DNA of 64,000 bases from Desertivibrio insolitus (GTDB lineage: Bacteria; Actinomycetota; Actinomycetes; Actinomycetales; Microbacteriaceae): positions 148,001-212,000 of the forward strand of contig NZ_JAFIQW010000003.1 in the NCBI RefSeq assembly GCF_017355965.1. The letters are read 5' to 3'. The position numbers and the translations under genes are program-made. This document shows, piece after piece, positions 9,477-18,584 of the stretch. The notes beneath the pieces are model-generated. The model worked only from the letters and a program-made list of their open reading frames with translations, had not been told where the DNA came from and did not search any database. Every line of letters begins with the position of its first letter. The first letter of the stretch is position 1.

Positions 9477-10277
9477 TCAGGGGAGCGCCGGCTGGCAGTG
9501 CGGGCACCACCAGGTGTGCCGCCGCTCGGGGTCGTTCGGCACCTCGTCCATCGACTCGATGACAGTGCCGCAGCGCCGGCAGGGCTTGCCCCCGCGCCAC
9601 ATCACCCAGTGGCTCTCGCCCTTGCGGGCGATGCCCGTCGTCACCTGATACAGGCCGGGCACCTGCGTCGAGGCACGCAGTGCCCTCGCCGCCGCCGTGA
9701 CGACGGAGGGGACGTCGACGGTGCCGATGGGTCGCCACGGGTTCAGCCCGCGGAGGAAGCAGAGCTCGTTGACCCACAGGTTGCCGAGCCCGGCGAGGTT
9801 GCGTTGATCGAGCAGCGCCGCGTTCACCGGGCGGTCGCCGCGCGCCTCGAGCCGTCGCACCGCCTCGGCGGCGTCCCAGTCGGCGCGCAGTGGGTCGGGG
9901 CCGAGGTGACCGATCGCGTCGTGCTCCCGCTCCGTCGGCAGCAGCTCGACGACGGGCAGGTCGATGCCCCACGCGGTGTCGCCCCGGTCGGTTTGCAGCC
10001 GCACGCGCACCTGCTGCTCCACGCGGCGCGGTACCCGGCGCCCGAAGGACGTGAACGACCACGACCCCTGCATCCGCATGTGCGTGTGCAGGGTGGCGCC
10101 GTTGTCGAAGCGGGTGAGCAGATGCTTGCCGTGGGTGTCGTGCCCGAGCACGCGCCACCCGCCGACCTTCGTGCCGGCGGCGGCGCCACTGCGCAGCTCG
10201 CCGGCCACCAGCGCGCGCCCGTCGAGCACGGGCCGCAGGCGGCCGGCCAGCAGGAAGACACTGTCACCCTCGGGCAC
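9477..10277 (-). CDS. Formamidopyrimidine/endonuclease VIII-type DNA glycosylase
   Basis: A 266-residue Fpg/Nei-family base-excision-repair enzyme. It begins PEGDSV after the initiator, with the catalytic Pro2 and Glu3 typical of Nei2. It contains the helix-two-turn-helix NLAGLGNLWVNELCFLRG and a C-terminal CxxC-x(n)-CxxC zinc finger (CRRC ... CPHC). It removes oxidised bases and nicks the abasic site. The start is GTG at 10277; TAGTCT on the minus strand at 10284-10289 gives leaderless spacing. It is not in an operon. Confidence 0.88.
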   Translation of the reverse strand: MPEGDSVFLLAGRLRPVLDGRALVAGELRSGAAAGTKVGGWRVLGHDTHGKHLLTRFDNGATLHTHMRMQGSWSFTSFGRRVPRRVEQQVRVRLQTDRGDTAWGIDLPVVELLPTEREHDAIGHLGPDPLRADWDAAEAVRRLEARGDRPVNAALLDQRNLAGLGNLWVNELCFLRGLNPWRPIGTVDVPSVVTAAARALRASTQVPGLYQVTTGIARKGESHWVMWRGGKPCRRCGTVIESMDEVPNDPERRHTWWCPHCQPALP

Positions 10278-10335
10278 GGCCCGAGACTAGGCGGCACCAC
10301 CGACATTCCGAGCGGTGCAAGCGCTGGGAGCGACG

Positions 10336-10365
10336 AAGGGGCGGATGCCCCGTGGCATCCGCCCC
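10336..10365. terminator. 13-bp perfect hairpin downstream of clpB
   Basis: AGGGGCGGATGCC (10336-10348) pairs perfectly with 10353-10365 around a 4-nt loop. It lies 14 bp past the clpB stop and probably terminates clpB. The stem is built on a GGATGCC/GGCATCC pair. Confidence 0.75.
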
Positions 10366-10379
10366 TCCTCTCACAAGCG

Positions 10380-12536
10380 CTACGCGGCCTGGAACTCCAT
10401 CCGGCTGACCACGAGCCCGTCCGCGTCGAGGTCGACCCGCACGGTGTCGCCGTCGCGGATGTCACCGGCGATGAGCGCCCGGGCGAGCTTGTCGTCGATC
10501 TCGCGCTGCATGAGCCGGCGCAGCGGGCGGGCACCGTAGATCGGGTCGTAGCCCTGCTCGGCGAGCCAGCTGCGGGCATCCGGAGTGACGGCGAGCTCGA
10601 GCCGGCGGTCGGACAGGCGCCGGGCGAGCCGGTCGATGTAGAGCGACACGATCTGACCCAGGTCCTCGGTCGACAGCGGGGCGAACACCACGATGTCGTC
10701 GAGGCGGTTGACGAACTCCGGCTTGAAGGTCTGCCGCACGAGCTCGCGCACGTTGGCGTCCTTCTCCGCCCACGGCATGACCGGGTCGGTCAGGTAGTGG
10801 GAGCCGAGGTTCGAGGTGAGGATCAGGATCGTGTTGCGGAAGTCCACCGTGCGGCCCTGGCCGTCGGTGAGGCGGCCGTCGTCGAGCACCTGCAGCAGGA
10901 TGTCGAACACGTCGGCGTGGGCCTTCTCGATCTCGTCGAGCAGGATCACCGAGTAGGGCCGACGGCGCACCGCCTCGGTCAGCTGACCGCCCTGCTCGTA
11001 GCCGACATACCCGGGAGGAGCACCGACGAGCCGCGAGACGCTGAACTTCTCGCCGTACTCGCTCATGTCGATGCGCACGAGGGCCTTCTCGTCGTCGAAC
11101 AGGTACTCGGCGAGCGCCTTCGCGAGCTCGGTCTTACCGACACCGGTGGGACCGAGGAACAGGAAGGACCCGGTCGGCCGGCCGGGGTCGGCGATGCCGG
11201 CCCGGGTGCGGCGCACCGCCTCGCTGACCGCACGCACGGCGTCGCGCTGACCGATGAGGCGCTTGCCCAGCTCGGCCTCGAGGTTCAGCAGCTTCTCGGT
11301 CTCGCCCTGGCGCAGCCTGTCGACCGGGATGCCGGTCCAGGCCGCGACCACGGCGGCGATGTCCTCGTCGGTGACCTGCTCGTTCACCATGCGCGGGCCG
11401 CTCTGCTCGGCCTGCTCGGCGGCGGCGATCGCCTTCTCGATCTCGGGGATGGTCTCGTAGTTGAGCTTCGAGGCGTCCTGGTAGCGCTGCTCGCGCATGG
11501 CGCGGTCGAGGTCGATGCGCGCCTGGTTGAGCTTGGTCTTGAGGTCGCCGACGCCGTGCAGTGACGCCTTCTCGGCGGCCCAGCGCTGCTCGAGGTCGTG
11601 CAGCTCGGCCTCCTTCGCCGCCATGTCCTCGCGGAGCTTCTCGAGGCGCGCCTTGGAGGCCTCGTCCTTCTCCTTCTTGAGCGCGAGCTCCTCGATGCGC
11701 AGTCGGTCGACGGCGCGCTTGAGCTCGTCGATCTCGACGGGCGAGGAGTCGATCTCCATCTTCAGCCGGCTCGCGGCCTCGTCGATCAGGTCGATGGCCT
11801 TGTCGGGCAGCTGACGCGCGGTGATGTACCGGTTCGACAGCGTCGCCGCGGCGACGAGCGCGGAGTCGGCGATCGTCACCTTGTGGTGCGCCTCGTAGCG
11901 CTCCTTCAGCCCGCGCAGGATCGCGACGGTGTCCTCGACGCTCGGCTCGCCCACGTACACCTGCTGGAAGCGGCGCTCGAGCGCGGCATCCTTCTCGATG
12001 TACTCGCGGTACTCGTTGAGCGTGGTCGCGCCGATCATGCGGAGCTCACCACGGGCGAGCATCGGCTTGAGCATGTTGGCCGCGGCCACGCTGCCCTCGC
12101 CGCCGCCCGCGCCCATGAGCGTGTGCAGCTCGTCGATGAACGTGATGATCCCGCCGTCGGAGTCGTTGATCTCCTTGAGCACGGCCTTCAGCCGCTCCTC
12201 GAACTCACCCCGGTACTTGGCCCCGGCGATGAGCGCGGAGATGTCGAGCGCGACGAGCTGCTTGTCCTTCAGCGAGTCGGCCACGTCGCCCGCGACGATG
12301 CGCTGCGCGAGGCCCTCGACGACCGCGGTCTTGCCGACGCCGGGCTCGCCGATGAGCACGGGGTTGTTCTTGGTGCGCCGCGTCAGCACCTGGCTGATGC
12401 GCCGGATCTCGGCGTCACGGCCGATCACGGGGTCGAGCTTGCCGCTCTTGGCGATCTCGGTGAGGTTGACGCCGTACTGCTCGAGCGCGGTCTTCTGCTC
12501 CTCCTGGGTGGAGGGAGCGCCCTGCATGTTCGCCAT
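10380..12536 (-). CDS. clpB: ATP-dependent chaperone ClpB lacking the N-terminal domain
   Basis: A 718-residue Hsp100 disaggregase that works with DnaK to resolubilise aggregated protein. Visible are AAA-1 with Walker A GEPGVGKT (about 65-72) and Walker B FIDEL, a central coiled-coil M-domain (about 270-390) rich in Lys/Glu, then AAA-2 with Walker A GPTGVGKT (about 460) and [11 protein letters not shown]. Canonical ClpB is about 860 residues. Here the Clp_N substrate-binding domain is absent and the protein begins just before the first AAA domain. A ribosome-binding site (AGGAGAAC) and a HAIR operator lie directly upstream, so this is the genuine start and not a truncation artefact. Confidence 0.93.
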   Translation of the reverse strand: MANMQGAPSTQEEQKTALEQYGVNLTEIAKSGKLDPVIGRDAEIRRISQVLTRRTKNNPVLIGEPGVGKTAVVEGLAQRIVAGDVADSLKDKQLVALDISALIAGAKYRGEFEERLKAVLKEINDSDGGIITFIDELHTLMGAGGGEGSVAAANMLKPMLARGELRMIGATTLNEYREYIEKDAALERRFQQVYVGEPSVEDTVAILRGLKERYEAHHKVTIADSALVAAATLSNRYITARQLPDKAIDLIDEAASRLKMEIDSSPVEIDELKRAVDRLRIEELALKKEKDEASKARLEKLREDMAAKEAELHDLEQRWAAEKASLHGVGDLKTKLNQARIDLDRAMREQRYQDASKLNYETIPEIEKAIAAAEQAEQSGPRMVNEQVTDEDIAAVVAAWTGIPVDRLRQGETEKLLNLEAELGKRLIGQRDAVRAVSEAVRRTRAGIADPGRPTGSFLFLGPTGVGKTELAKALAEYLFDDEKALVRIDMSEYGEKFSVSRLVGAPPGYVGYEQGGQLTEAVRRRPYSVILLDEIEKAHADVFDILLQVLDDGRLTDGQGRTVDFRNTILILTSNLGSHYLTDPVMPWAEKDANVRELVRQTFKPEFVNRLDDIVVFAPLSTEDLGQIVSLYIDRLARRLSDRRLELAVTPDARSWLAEQGYDPIYGARPLRRLMQREIDDKLARALIAGDIRDGDTVRVDLDADGLVVSRMEFQAA

Positions 12537-12550
12537 AGTTCTCCTCAGAA

Positions 12551-12571
12551 GTTGAGTAGGTCTGACTCAAG
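12551..12571 (-). promoter_or_regulatory. HAIR operator (HspR-binding) upstream of clpB
   Basis: Read on the minus strand it is CTTGAGT-N7-ACTCAAC, one mismatch from the HAIR consensus CTTGAGT-N7-ACTCAAG. It lies 15 bp upstream of the clpB start, as expected for repression by HspR. Confidence 0.9.
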
Positions 12572-12615
12572 TTTAGGTCGATAGGGACAACGGCACCAGG
12601 AGCCGCGGCATTCCC

Positions 12616-13233
12616 TCAGCGCGGCCGCAGCACGTGCGCCATCCACCACCACGCGAGCGCGCCGATGACCACGTTGACCGCGAGCGCGACGAGCGCCGCC
12701 ACCACGCCGGCGGCGATCATCAGCTCGACCGGCACGTCGACCCGACCGCGGAACACCCCGAGCGGCAGGCTCGCGACGTTGCCCGCGAGCGACGTGATCG
12801 AGCCCAGCACTCCGGATGCCGTGACGGCGACGCCCCAGCCCGCCCAGGTGATCGCCCAGGGCTTGTCGACGCCGCGTCGGCGCAGGATGCGGGCGCTGAG
12901 CACGATCCCGAGCGCGACGAGCGCGGCGCCGAGGAAGAGCGTCGCGACGAAGAGCGCGACGACGGGCGGCGAGGCGAGCACCTCGAAACCGCGCAGCGCG
13001 TCGGTGAGCTCCGCGCGAGCCCCCGCCTCGCTCACGGCGGCGAGGCCCACGATCCACGTCAGCACGAGGCCGACGAGCAGGGCGGCGAACGCGAGCCCGA
13101 TGACGCCGCCGCCGAGCGTCGAGAGGCCGAAGCCCCAGCCGCCGGCGAGGAAGGCGGCCCGCCGGTGCTCCGGCCGTAGCGGCGGGCGCGGCGGCAGGAC
13201 GGAAGCCGGCGGATACGACGGGTAGGCGCTCAT
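12616..13233 (-). CDS. Four-helix membrane protein of unknown function
   Basis: A 205-residue protein with a proline/tyrosine-rich cytoplasmic N-terminus (PSYPPASVLPPRPPLRP) followed by four hydrophobic segments and a short basic end. I do not recognise the family. It lies between hspR and clpB on the same strand, but has its own TAGCCT hexamer at 13240-13245 with leaderless spacing to ATG 13233. It may therefore be transcribed separately from the heat-shock genes. Confidence 0.6.
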   Translation of the reverse strand: MSAYPSYPPASVLPPRPPLRPEHRRAAFLAGGWGFGLSTLGGGVIGLAFAALLVGLVLTWIVGLAAVSEAGARAELTDALRGFEVLASPPVVALFVATLFLGAALVALGIVLSARILRRRGVDKPWAITWAGWGVAVTASGVLGSITSLAGNVASLPLGVFRGRVDVPVELMIAAGVVAALVALAVNVVIGALAWWWMAHVLRPR

Positions 13234-13271
13234 GCGCTCAGGCTAGGGGCCGCATCCGACGGGTCGCCGCC

Positions 13272-13697
13272 TCAGTCCTGCTCGCCGCGCGGCAGGGGGC
13301 GCCAGACGACGAGCTCGCGCGCGCGCTGCACCCGGGTGCCCGCGCGCAGCGAGACGACGTCGCCCGACTCCCCCGCCGCGAAGATGCGCATGCCCTTGCG
13401 CGCAATGACCTCGTCGGCGAGCGCCGACTCGAGTTCCCGCACCCGCGAGCGCAGACCGGTGACCTCGTTCTCGAGCTCGAGGATGCGCCGGATGCCCTCG
13501 AGGTTGAGCCCTTCGGCCGACAGCCGGGCGACCTCGCGCAGCTGCACGACGTCGCGCATCGAGTACCGCCGCGACTTGCCCGAAGTGCGCTGCGGCACCA
13601 CGAGCCCGAGACGGTCGTACTGCCGCAGCGTCTGCGGGTGCATCCCGGCGAGCTCCGCCGCGACCGCGATCGCGAAGACGGGGGAGTTCTCGTCCAT
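13272..13697 (-). CDS. hspR: Heat-shock repressor HspR (MerR family)
   Basis: A 141-residue MerR-type winged-helix protein. The DNA-binding region is AAELAGMHPQTLRQYDRLGLVVPQR (quoted in part: MHPQTLRQYDRLGLV), followed by a long dimerisation helix (about 75-105). HspR binds HAIR sequences together with DnaK as co-repressor, and loses DNA when DnaK is drawn to unfolded proteins. It is the last gene of dnaK-grpE-dnaJ-hspR, three bases after dnaJ. HAIR sites occur before dnaK and clpB, so target genes and repressor are adjacent here. Confidence 0.93.
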   Translation of the reverse strand: MDENSPVFAIAVAAELAGMHPQTLRQYDRLGLVVPQRTSGKSRRYSMRDVVQLREVARLSAEGLNLEGIRRILELENEVTGLRSRVRELESALADEVIARKGMRIFAAGESGDVVSLRAGTRVQRARELVVWRPLPRGEQD

Positions 13698-13700
13698 GGG

Positions 13701-14681
13701 CTAGACCCTCGCGCGGTCGAGCAGGTCGGCCCGGGGATCCTCCTGCGGCATCGCCGCGGCGAACGCCTCGAGCGCCTCGCGGGCGCCGTGCGGCAGGTGC
13801 GACGGCACCGCGATCTGAATGGTCGCGAGCAGGTCGCCCGTGCCCTTCGTCGTCGTGATGCCGCGTCCCTTGACACGCAGCACGCGTCCGCTCGGGGTGC
13901 CCGCCGGCACGCGCAGGCGCACCGGTTCGCCGCCGAGCGTCGGCACCTCGATCGTCGCGCCGAGCGTCGCCTCGACGAACGTGACGGGCACGTCGACGCG
14001 GAGGTTGAGCCCGTCGCGCTCGAACACGGGGTGCGGGCGCACGGTCACGGTGAGCACGAGGTCACCGGACGGGCCGCCGTCGAGCGAGGGCTCGCCCTTG
14101 CCCTTCAGCCGGATCTTCTGTCCGTCCGCGACGCCCGCGGGGATGCGGACCTTCATCGGGCGGTCGTCGACGCGCAGCTCGACGGTGTCGCCGCTGACGG
14201 CGGTCATGAAGTCGAGGGTCACAGCCGCTTCCGCGTCGCGTCCCGGGGTCGGGCCGCCGAAGCCGCGGAAGCCGCCGCTCGACTGGCCGAACCCGCCGCC
14301 GCCGAACATGCCGCCGAGAAGGTCCTCGAAGCCGCCGCCGCCCGCGGGGAACCGCTGGCCGCGGCCGCCGGCCGCCCCGCGGTTGAACATGCCGAAGACG
14401 TCCTCGAAGCCGCCGGGCTGGCCGCCCGCGGTGAAGCGCGCGCCGGAGCCCATCGCGCGCATCTGGTCGTACTCGGTGCGCTGCTCGGGGTCCGAGAGCA
14501 CCGAGTACGCCTCGCTGATCTCCTTGAACCGAGCCTCGGCGGCAGCATCGCCCGGGTTGGAGTCCGGGTGATACTGCCGCGCGAGCTTGCGGTAGGTCTT
14601 CTTCAGCTCCGCGTCGGAGGCATCCTTCGAGACGCCGAGCACGGCGTAGAAGTCCTTGTCGAACCAGTCCTGACTAGCCAT
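13701..14681 (-). CDS. dnaJ: DnaJ-type co-chaperone lacking the zinc-finger domain
   Basis: A 326-residue J-protein. It has an N-terminal J domain with the HPD motif (YHPDSNPGD, about residue 36), a glycine/phenylalanine-rich linker (about 75-140), and then a C-terminal substrate-binding/dimerisation region. The CxxCxGxG repeats of full-length DnaJ are absent, which makes it CbpA/DnaJ2-like. It stimulates DnaK ATPase and delivers substrates. It lies between grpE and hspR in the dnaK operon. Confidence 0.9.
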   Translation of the reverse strand: MASQDWFDKDFYAVLGVSKDASDAELKKTYRKLARQYHPDSNPGDAAAEARFKEISEAYSVLSDPEQRTEYDQMRAMGSGARFTAGGQPGGFEDVFGMFNRGAAGGRGQRFPAGGGGFEDLLGGMFGGGGFGQSSGGFRGFGGPTPGRDAEAAVTLDFMTAVSGDTVELRVDDRPMKVRIPAGVADGQKIRLKGKGEPSLDGGPSGDLVLTVTVRPHPVFERDGLNLRVDVPVTFVEATLGATIEVPTLGGEPVRLRVPAGTPSGRVLRVKGRGITTTKGTGDLLATIQIAVPSHLPHGAREALEAFAAAMPQEDPRADLLDRARV

Positions 14682-14699
14682 GGAGCGCCTCCCTTCCGA

Positions 14700-15323
14700 T
14701 TACTCCGCCGCCGGTACCGCGACGGCGACCTTGGCCGCGCGGATGAGCCGCTCACCCAGCAGGTAGCCGGGCTCGATGACGTCCGCGACGGTGTTCTGCG
14801 TCGCATCCGGCGTGGGCAGCTGAACGAGCGCCTCGTGACGGTTGGGGTCGAACACCTCGCCCTTCTCGCCGACCTTGGTGAGGCCGTACTTGGCGAAGCC
14901 CGCGCGGAGCTTCGACGCGATGATCGCGAGCGGGGTGCCCTCCTCGAGGTCGCCGTGCGCCTCCGCGCGGTCGAGGTCGTCGATCGCCGGCAGCAGCGAG
15001 CGGATGACCTCGGCGATGACCGCCTCGCGGTTCGCTTGGCGGTCGCGCTCGACGCGGGCGCGGAAATTCACGAGCTCGGCCTGGGCGCGCAGCATGTCGC
15101 TGCGCATCTCGGCGACGATGTCCGCGGCCGCCTGGTCGAGCAGCGTCTGGTCGGCGTCGCTCAGCGGCTCGCCGCCGGGCTCACCGGCCGTGACGCCCTC
15201 CGCCGTGGCCGGCGAGTCGTCCTCGGGCGCGAGGTCCTCGGAGTCGGGGGCGCCGGCGTCGGCCGGCACCCCCTCGCCCTGAGGACGCAGTTCCTCGGGG
15301 TCGTTCTTGTTCTCGTCAGTCAT
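14700..15323 (-). CDS. grpE: Nucleotide-exchange factor GrpE
   Basis: A 207-residue protein with an acidic disordered N-terminus (about 1-60), a long helix used for dimerisation, and the C-terminal beta domain ending RLIRAAKVAVAV. The family signature 'P.rHeAl' is visible in FDPNRHEALVQ. It exchanges ADP for ATP on DnaK. The ATG at 15323 is selected because it lies four bases after the dnaK stop and begins the usual acidic leader; an upstream in-frame extension would run into dnaK. Confidence 0.92.
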   Translation of the reverse strand: MTDENKNDPEELRPQGEGVPADAGAPDSEDLAPEDDSPATAEGVTAGEPGGEPLSDADQTLLDQAAADIVAEMRSDMLRAQAELVNFRARVERDRQANREAVIAEVIRSLLPAIDDLDRAEAHGDLEEGTPLAIIASKLRAGFAKYGLTKVGEKGEVFDPNRHEALVQLPTPDATQNTVADVIEPGYLLGERLIRAAKVAVAVPAAE

Positions 15324-15327
15324 CGGG

Positions 15328-17181
15328 TCACTTCTTGTCGTTGTCGTCGTCCACGACCTCGGCGTCGACGATGTCCTCGTCGCTGCCCGAGGCCTGCTGT
15401 CCGCCCGCGGCATCCGCCGTCGGCTGCTGCTGCGACTCGGTCGAGTAGAGCGCCTGGCCGAGACGCTGCTGGCTCGAGGAGAGCTTGTCGAACGCGGTCT
15501 TCACGGCCTCGTCGTCGTCACCGGCGAGCGCGGTCTTCAGCGCGTCGACGTCGCCCTGCACGTCGGTCTTGACGTCGTCGGGCAGCTTGTCGGCGTTGTC
15601 CTTGATGAGCTTGTCGACCGAGTAGCTCAGCTGCTCGGCGTTGTTGCGCATCTCGGCGGTCTCGCGACGGCGCTTGTCCTCGGCGGCGTGCTCCTCCGCC
15701 TCGCGCACCATGCGCTCGATGTCGTCCTTCTGCAGGCCCGAGCCACCGGTGATGGTGATGGACTGCTCCTTGCCGGTGCCCTTGTCGCGGGCGTGCACCT
15801 GCACGATGCCGTTGGCGTCGATGTCGAACGTGACCTCGATCTGCGGCACGCCGCGCGGAGCGGGGGCGATGCCCTGCAGCTCGAAGGTGCCGAGCGCCTT
15901 GTTGTCGCGGGTGAACTCGCGCTCGCCCTGGAAGACCTGGATCGCGACCGACGGCTGATTGTCGTCGGCGGTCGTGAAGGTCTCGCTGCGCTTGGTCGGG
16001 ATGGCCGTGTTGCGCTCGATGAGCTTCGTCATGATGCCGCCCTTGGTCTCGATACCGAGGCTCAGCGGGGTGACGTCGATGAGCAGCACGTCCTTGCGCT
16101 CACCCTTCAGCACGCCGGCCTGGAGCGCGGCGCCGACGGCGACGACCTCGTCCGGGTTGACGCCCTTGTTCGGGTCCTTGCCGGTGAGGCTCTTCACCAT
16201 CTCGCTGACGGCGGGCATGCGGGTCGAACCACCGACGAGCACGACGTGCGCGATGTCGCCCACCTGCACGCCGGCCTCGCGGATGACGTCGTGGAACGGC
16301 TTCTTGGTGCGCTCGAGCAGATCGGTCGTGAGCTGCTCGAACTGCGCACGGGTGATCGACTCGTCGAGGTTCGCCGGGCCGTTCTGCGTGAGCGAGAGGT
16401 AGGGCAGCTGGATCGAGGTCGAGGTCGAGCTCGACAGCTCCTTCTTCGCCTGCTCCGCGGCCTCCTTGAGGCGCTGCAGCGCGATGCGGTCGTTCGAGAC
16501 GTCGACGCCGGTCGAGTCCTTGAAACGCTTGATGAGGTGCTCGACGATGCGCTGGTCCCAGTCGTCGCCACCGAGGCGGTTGTCACCGGCGGTCGCGCGC
16601 ACCTGGATTGTGGAGAAGTCGTCGTCCTTGCCCACCTCGAGGAGGGAGACGTCGAAGGTTCCACCACCGAGGTCGAAGACGAGGATGAGCTCGTCCTCCT
16701 TGCCCTTGTCGAGGCCGTACGCGAGGGCCGCGGCGGTGGGCTCGTTGATGATCCGCAGCACGTTGAGGCCGGCGATCTCACCGGCGTCCTTCGTCGCCTG
16801 ACGCTCGGCGTCGTTGAAGTAGGCGGGCACGGTGATGACCGCGTCGGTGACGGGCTCGCCGAGGTACTGCTCGGCGTCGCGCTTGAGCTTCGCGAGCGTG
16901 CGCGCCGAGATCTCCTGCGGCGTGTAGCGCTTGCCGTCGATCTCGGTCGTCCAGTTGGTGCCCATGTGGCGCTTGACTGACGCGATGGTGCGGTCGACGT
17001 TGGTGACGGCCTGGCGCTTCGCGGTCTCACCGACGAGCACCTCCCCGTCCTTGGTGAAGGCGACGACCGACGGGGTCGTACGGAACCCCTCCGCGTTGGC
17101 GATGACGGTGGGCTCGCCACCCTCGAGGACCGCCACCACCGAGTTGGTGGTTCCGAGGTCGATTCCTACAGCTCGAGCCAT
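15328..17181 (-). CDS. dnaK: Chaperone protein DnaK (Hsp70)
   Basis: A 617-residue Hsp70. The nucleotide-binding domain opens with [15 protein letters not shown] and contains the phosphate-2 motif [13 protein letters not shown]. The interdomain linker [18 protein letters not shown] leads to the substrate-binding domain, and the helical lid ends in an acidic tail ([12 protein letters not shown]). The ATG at 17181 is chosen because the conserved N-terminus follows at once and AGGAG lies upstream. It heads dnaK-grpE-dnaJ-hspR and is controlled by HAIR sites. DnaK probably also serves as co-repressor for HspR. Confidence 0.96.
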   Translation of the reverse strand: MARAVGIDLGTTNSVVAVLEGGEPTVIANAEGFRTTPSVVAFTKDGEVLVGETAKRQAVTNVDRTIASVKRHMGTNWTTEIDGKRYTPQEISARTLAKLKRDAEQYLGEPVTDAVITVPAYFNDAERQATKDAGEIAGLNVLRIINEPTAAALAYGLDKGKEDELILVFDLGGGTFDVSLLEVGKDDDFSTIQVRATAGDNRLGGDDWDQRIVEHLIKRFKDSTGVDVSNDRIALQRLKEAAEQAKKELSSSTSTSIQLPYLSLTQNGPANLDESITRAQFEQLTTDLLERTKKPFHDVIREAGVQVGDIAHVVLVGGSTRMPAVSEMVKSLTGKDPNKGVNPDEVVAVGAALQAGVLKGERKDVLLIDVTPLSLGIETKGGIMTKLIERNTAIPTKRSETFTTADDNQPSVAIQVFQGEREFTRDNKALGTFELQGIAPAPRGVPQIEVTFDIDANGIVQVHARDKGTGKEQSITITGGSGLQKDDIERMVREAEEHAAEDKRRRETAEMRNNAEQLSYSVDKLIKDNADKLPDDVKTDVQGDVDALKTALAGDDDEAVKTAFDKLSSSQQRLGQALYSTESQQQPTADAAGGQQASGSDEDIVDAEVVDDDNDKK

Positions 17182-17228
17182 GTGCTCTGCTTCTCCTTCG
17201 TTGATTGGTGCAAGTCGAAGGCGGGCAA

Positions 17229-17249
17229 CTTGAGTCCCGCACACTCAAG
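17229..17249 (-). promoter_or_regulatory. HAIR operator 1 upstream of dnaK (perfect)
   Basis: CTTGAGT-N7-ACTCAAG matches the HspR consensus perfectly, 48 bp upstream of dnaK. It overlaps the predicted -10 hexamer, so bound HspR would block RNA polymerase. Confidence 0.95.
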
Positions 17250-17276
17250 TTTCTGCAGGTCGCCCGAGGCTGTCAA
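17248..17276 (-). promoter_or_regulatory. Predicted dnaK promoter
   Basis: On the minus strand TTGACA (17276-17271) is a perfect -35 box followed after 17 bp by GAAACT (17253-17248) as a weak -10. The -10 overlaps HAIR 1. The whole non-coding stretch 17182-17528 otherwise holds only the two HAIR sites, and nothing was recognised in 17314-17528. Confidence 0.65.
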
Positions 17277-17292
17277 GTCGCTCACGGCGAAA

Positions 17293-17313
17293 CTTGAGCT
17301 AGCCCGGCTCAAG
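17293..17313 (-). promoter_or_regulatory. HAIR operator 2 upstream of dnaK (symmetrical variant)
   Basis: CTTGAGC-N7-GCTCAAG deviates from the consensus by one base in each half-site, but symmetrically, so the palindrome is kept. It is centred 64 bp from HAIR 1, upstream of the -35 box. Confidence 0.8.
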
Positions 17314-17528
17314 CTCTCAAGCCGGCACAGGTACGAGCCCGGCGGAAAGACGTCGTGCCGGCTCGACGATCGCCTCCCGAACGTTACGCATGCCGGCTGA
17401 CCGGCACCCGGATGACTCGTGCGCGAACCCCCTCGGCTCGCGGCCTCCGAGCGCACGCTCAGACCGGTCCGCATCCTGCTCGCCCCTCGGACCGAGCGAC
17501 CGGCGGAACCGGGGCGCAGACGGGGCGG

Positions 17529-18551
17529 CTAGCGGCGCGTGCTCGCGCGCACGACGAGGTCGATCGGCATCATCGTGACCCGCTCGACTTCGCGACCCTC
17601 GAGGCGGTCGACGAGCACCTCGGCCATGCGCGCGCCGAGCGCGACGGAGGGCTGCAGCACGGTCGTGAGCGGCGGCTCGCTCGTCTCGCCGTAGATGTCG
17701 CCGTCGAAACCGGCTACGGCGACGTCAGCCGGCACCCGCTTGCCGCGGGCCCGCAGCACCGACAGCGCGCCGGCCGCCATCTGGTCGTTGGCGACGAAGA
17801 CGCCGTCGAACTCCTGGCCGCCGTCGAGCAGGCGGGTCATCGCCTCGGCGCCGCTGCGGGGCGAGAAGTCGCCGACCTCGACGAGGTCGTCCTGAAGGCC
17901 CGCGCTCTGCACGGCACGGCGCCAGCCCGACAGCCGGTCGACGCCGGGGGGCATGTCCTGCGGTCCGCAGATGGTCGCGATGCGGCGGCATCCGGCCTCG
18001 ATGAGGTGCCGGGTGACAGCCTCGGCGCCGGCGGCGTTGTCGACGTCGACGAAGTAGCTGCCGCTCTCCTCGGCCGAGAGCGGGCGACCGCCGAAGACGA
18101 CGGGCAGGCTGCGGCCGAGGCGGGCGTAGGAGTGGTCGCCCGAGTGGTGCGACACGACGAGCGCGCCATCGACGTTGCCGCCCAGCAGGTAGCGCCGGGT
18201 CTTCTCGGAGTTCGCCTCCGACGCGATCATCATCGTGAGCGTGTAGTCGGTGTCGGCCAGGTGCAGCGCGACGCCCTGCACGACCGAGGCGAAGAACGGG
18301 TCGGCGAAGACCTTGGCCGTCGACTCCGGTACGACGAGCGCGATCGCGTGGGTGCGCCGGCTGGCCAGCGTGCGGGCGGCGCGATTCGGCACATAGCCGA
18401 GCGCCTCGATGGCCTCGCGCACCGCGGCGACGGCCTCATCGGTGACGTGCGGCGACTCGTTGACGACGCGACTGACGGTCGAGCGCGAGACGCCCGCCCT
18501 GGCCGCGACTTGCTCGAGAGTGGGCGCGGAGGGAGTCGCATCGGTGGTCAT
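17529..18551 (-). CDS. cebR: LacI-family repressor, CebR-like
   Basis: A 340-residue LacI/GalR regulator. The N-terminal helix-turn-helix contains VAARAGVSRSTVSRVVN (about 15-31), the hinge helix has NRAARTLASRR, and a periplasmic-binding-like sugar domain follows. It lies directly downstream of a solute-binding protein, two permeases and a GH1 beta-glucosidase, the same gene set as the streptomycete ceb cluster where CebR senses cellobiose. The palindromes upstream of the binding-protein gene match the CebR-type operator TGGGAGCGCTCCCA. The ligand identity is inferred from this context. Confidence 0.85.
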   Translation of the reverse strand: MTTDATPSAPTLEQVAARAGVSRSTVSRVVNESPHVTDEAVAAVREAIEALGYVPNRAARTLASRRTHAIALVVPESTAKVFADPFFASVVQGVALHLADTDYTLTMMIASEANSEKTRRYLLGGNVDGALVVSHHSGDHSYARLGRSLPVVFGGRPLSAEESGSYFVDVDNAAGAEAVTRHLIEAGCRRIATICGPQDMPPGVDRLSGWRRAVQSAGLQDDLVEVGDFSPRSGAEAMTRLLDGGQEFDGVFVANDQMAAGALSVLRARGKRVPADVAVAGFDGDIYGETSEPPLTTVLQPSVALGARMAEVLVDRLEGREVERVTMMPIDLVVRASTRR

Positions 18552-18584
18552 CGCGACTCCTCTCCACGCCGTACTGCCCGCAGT

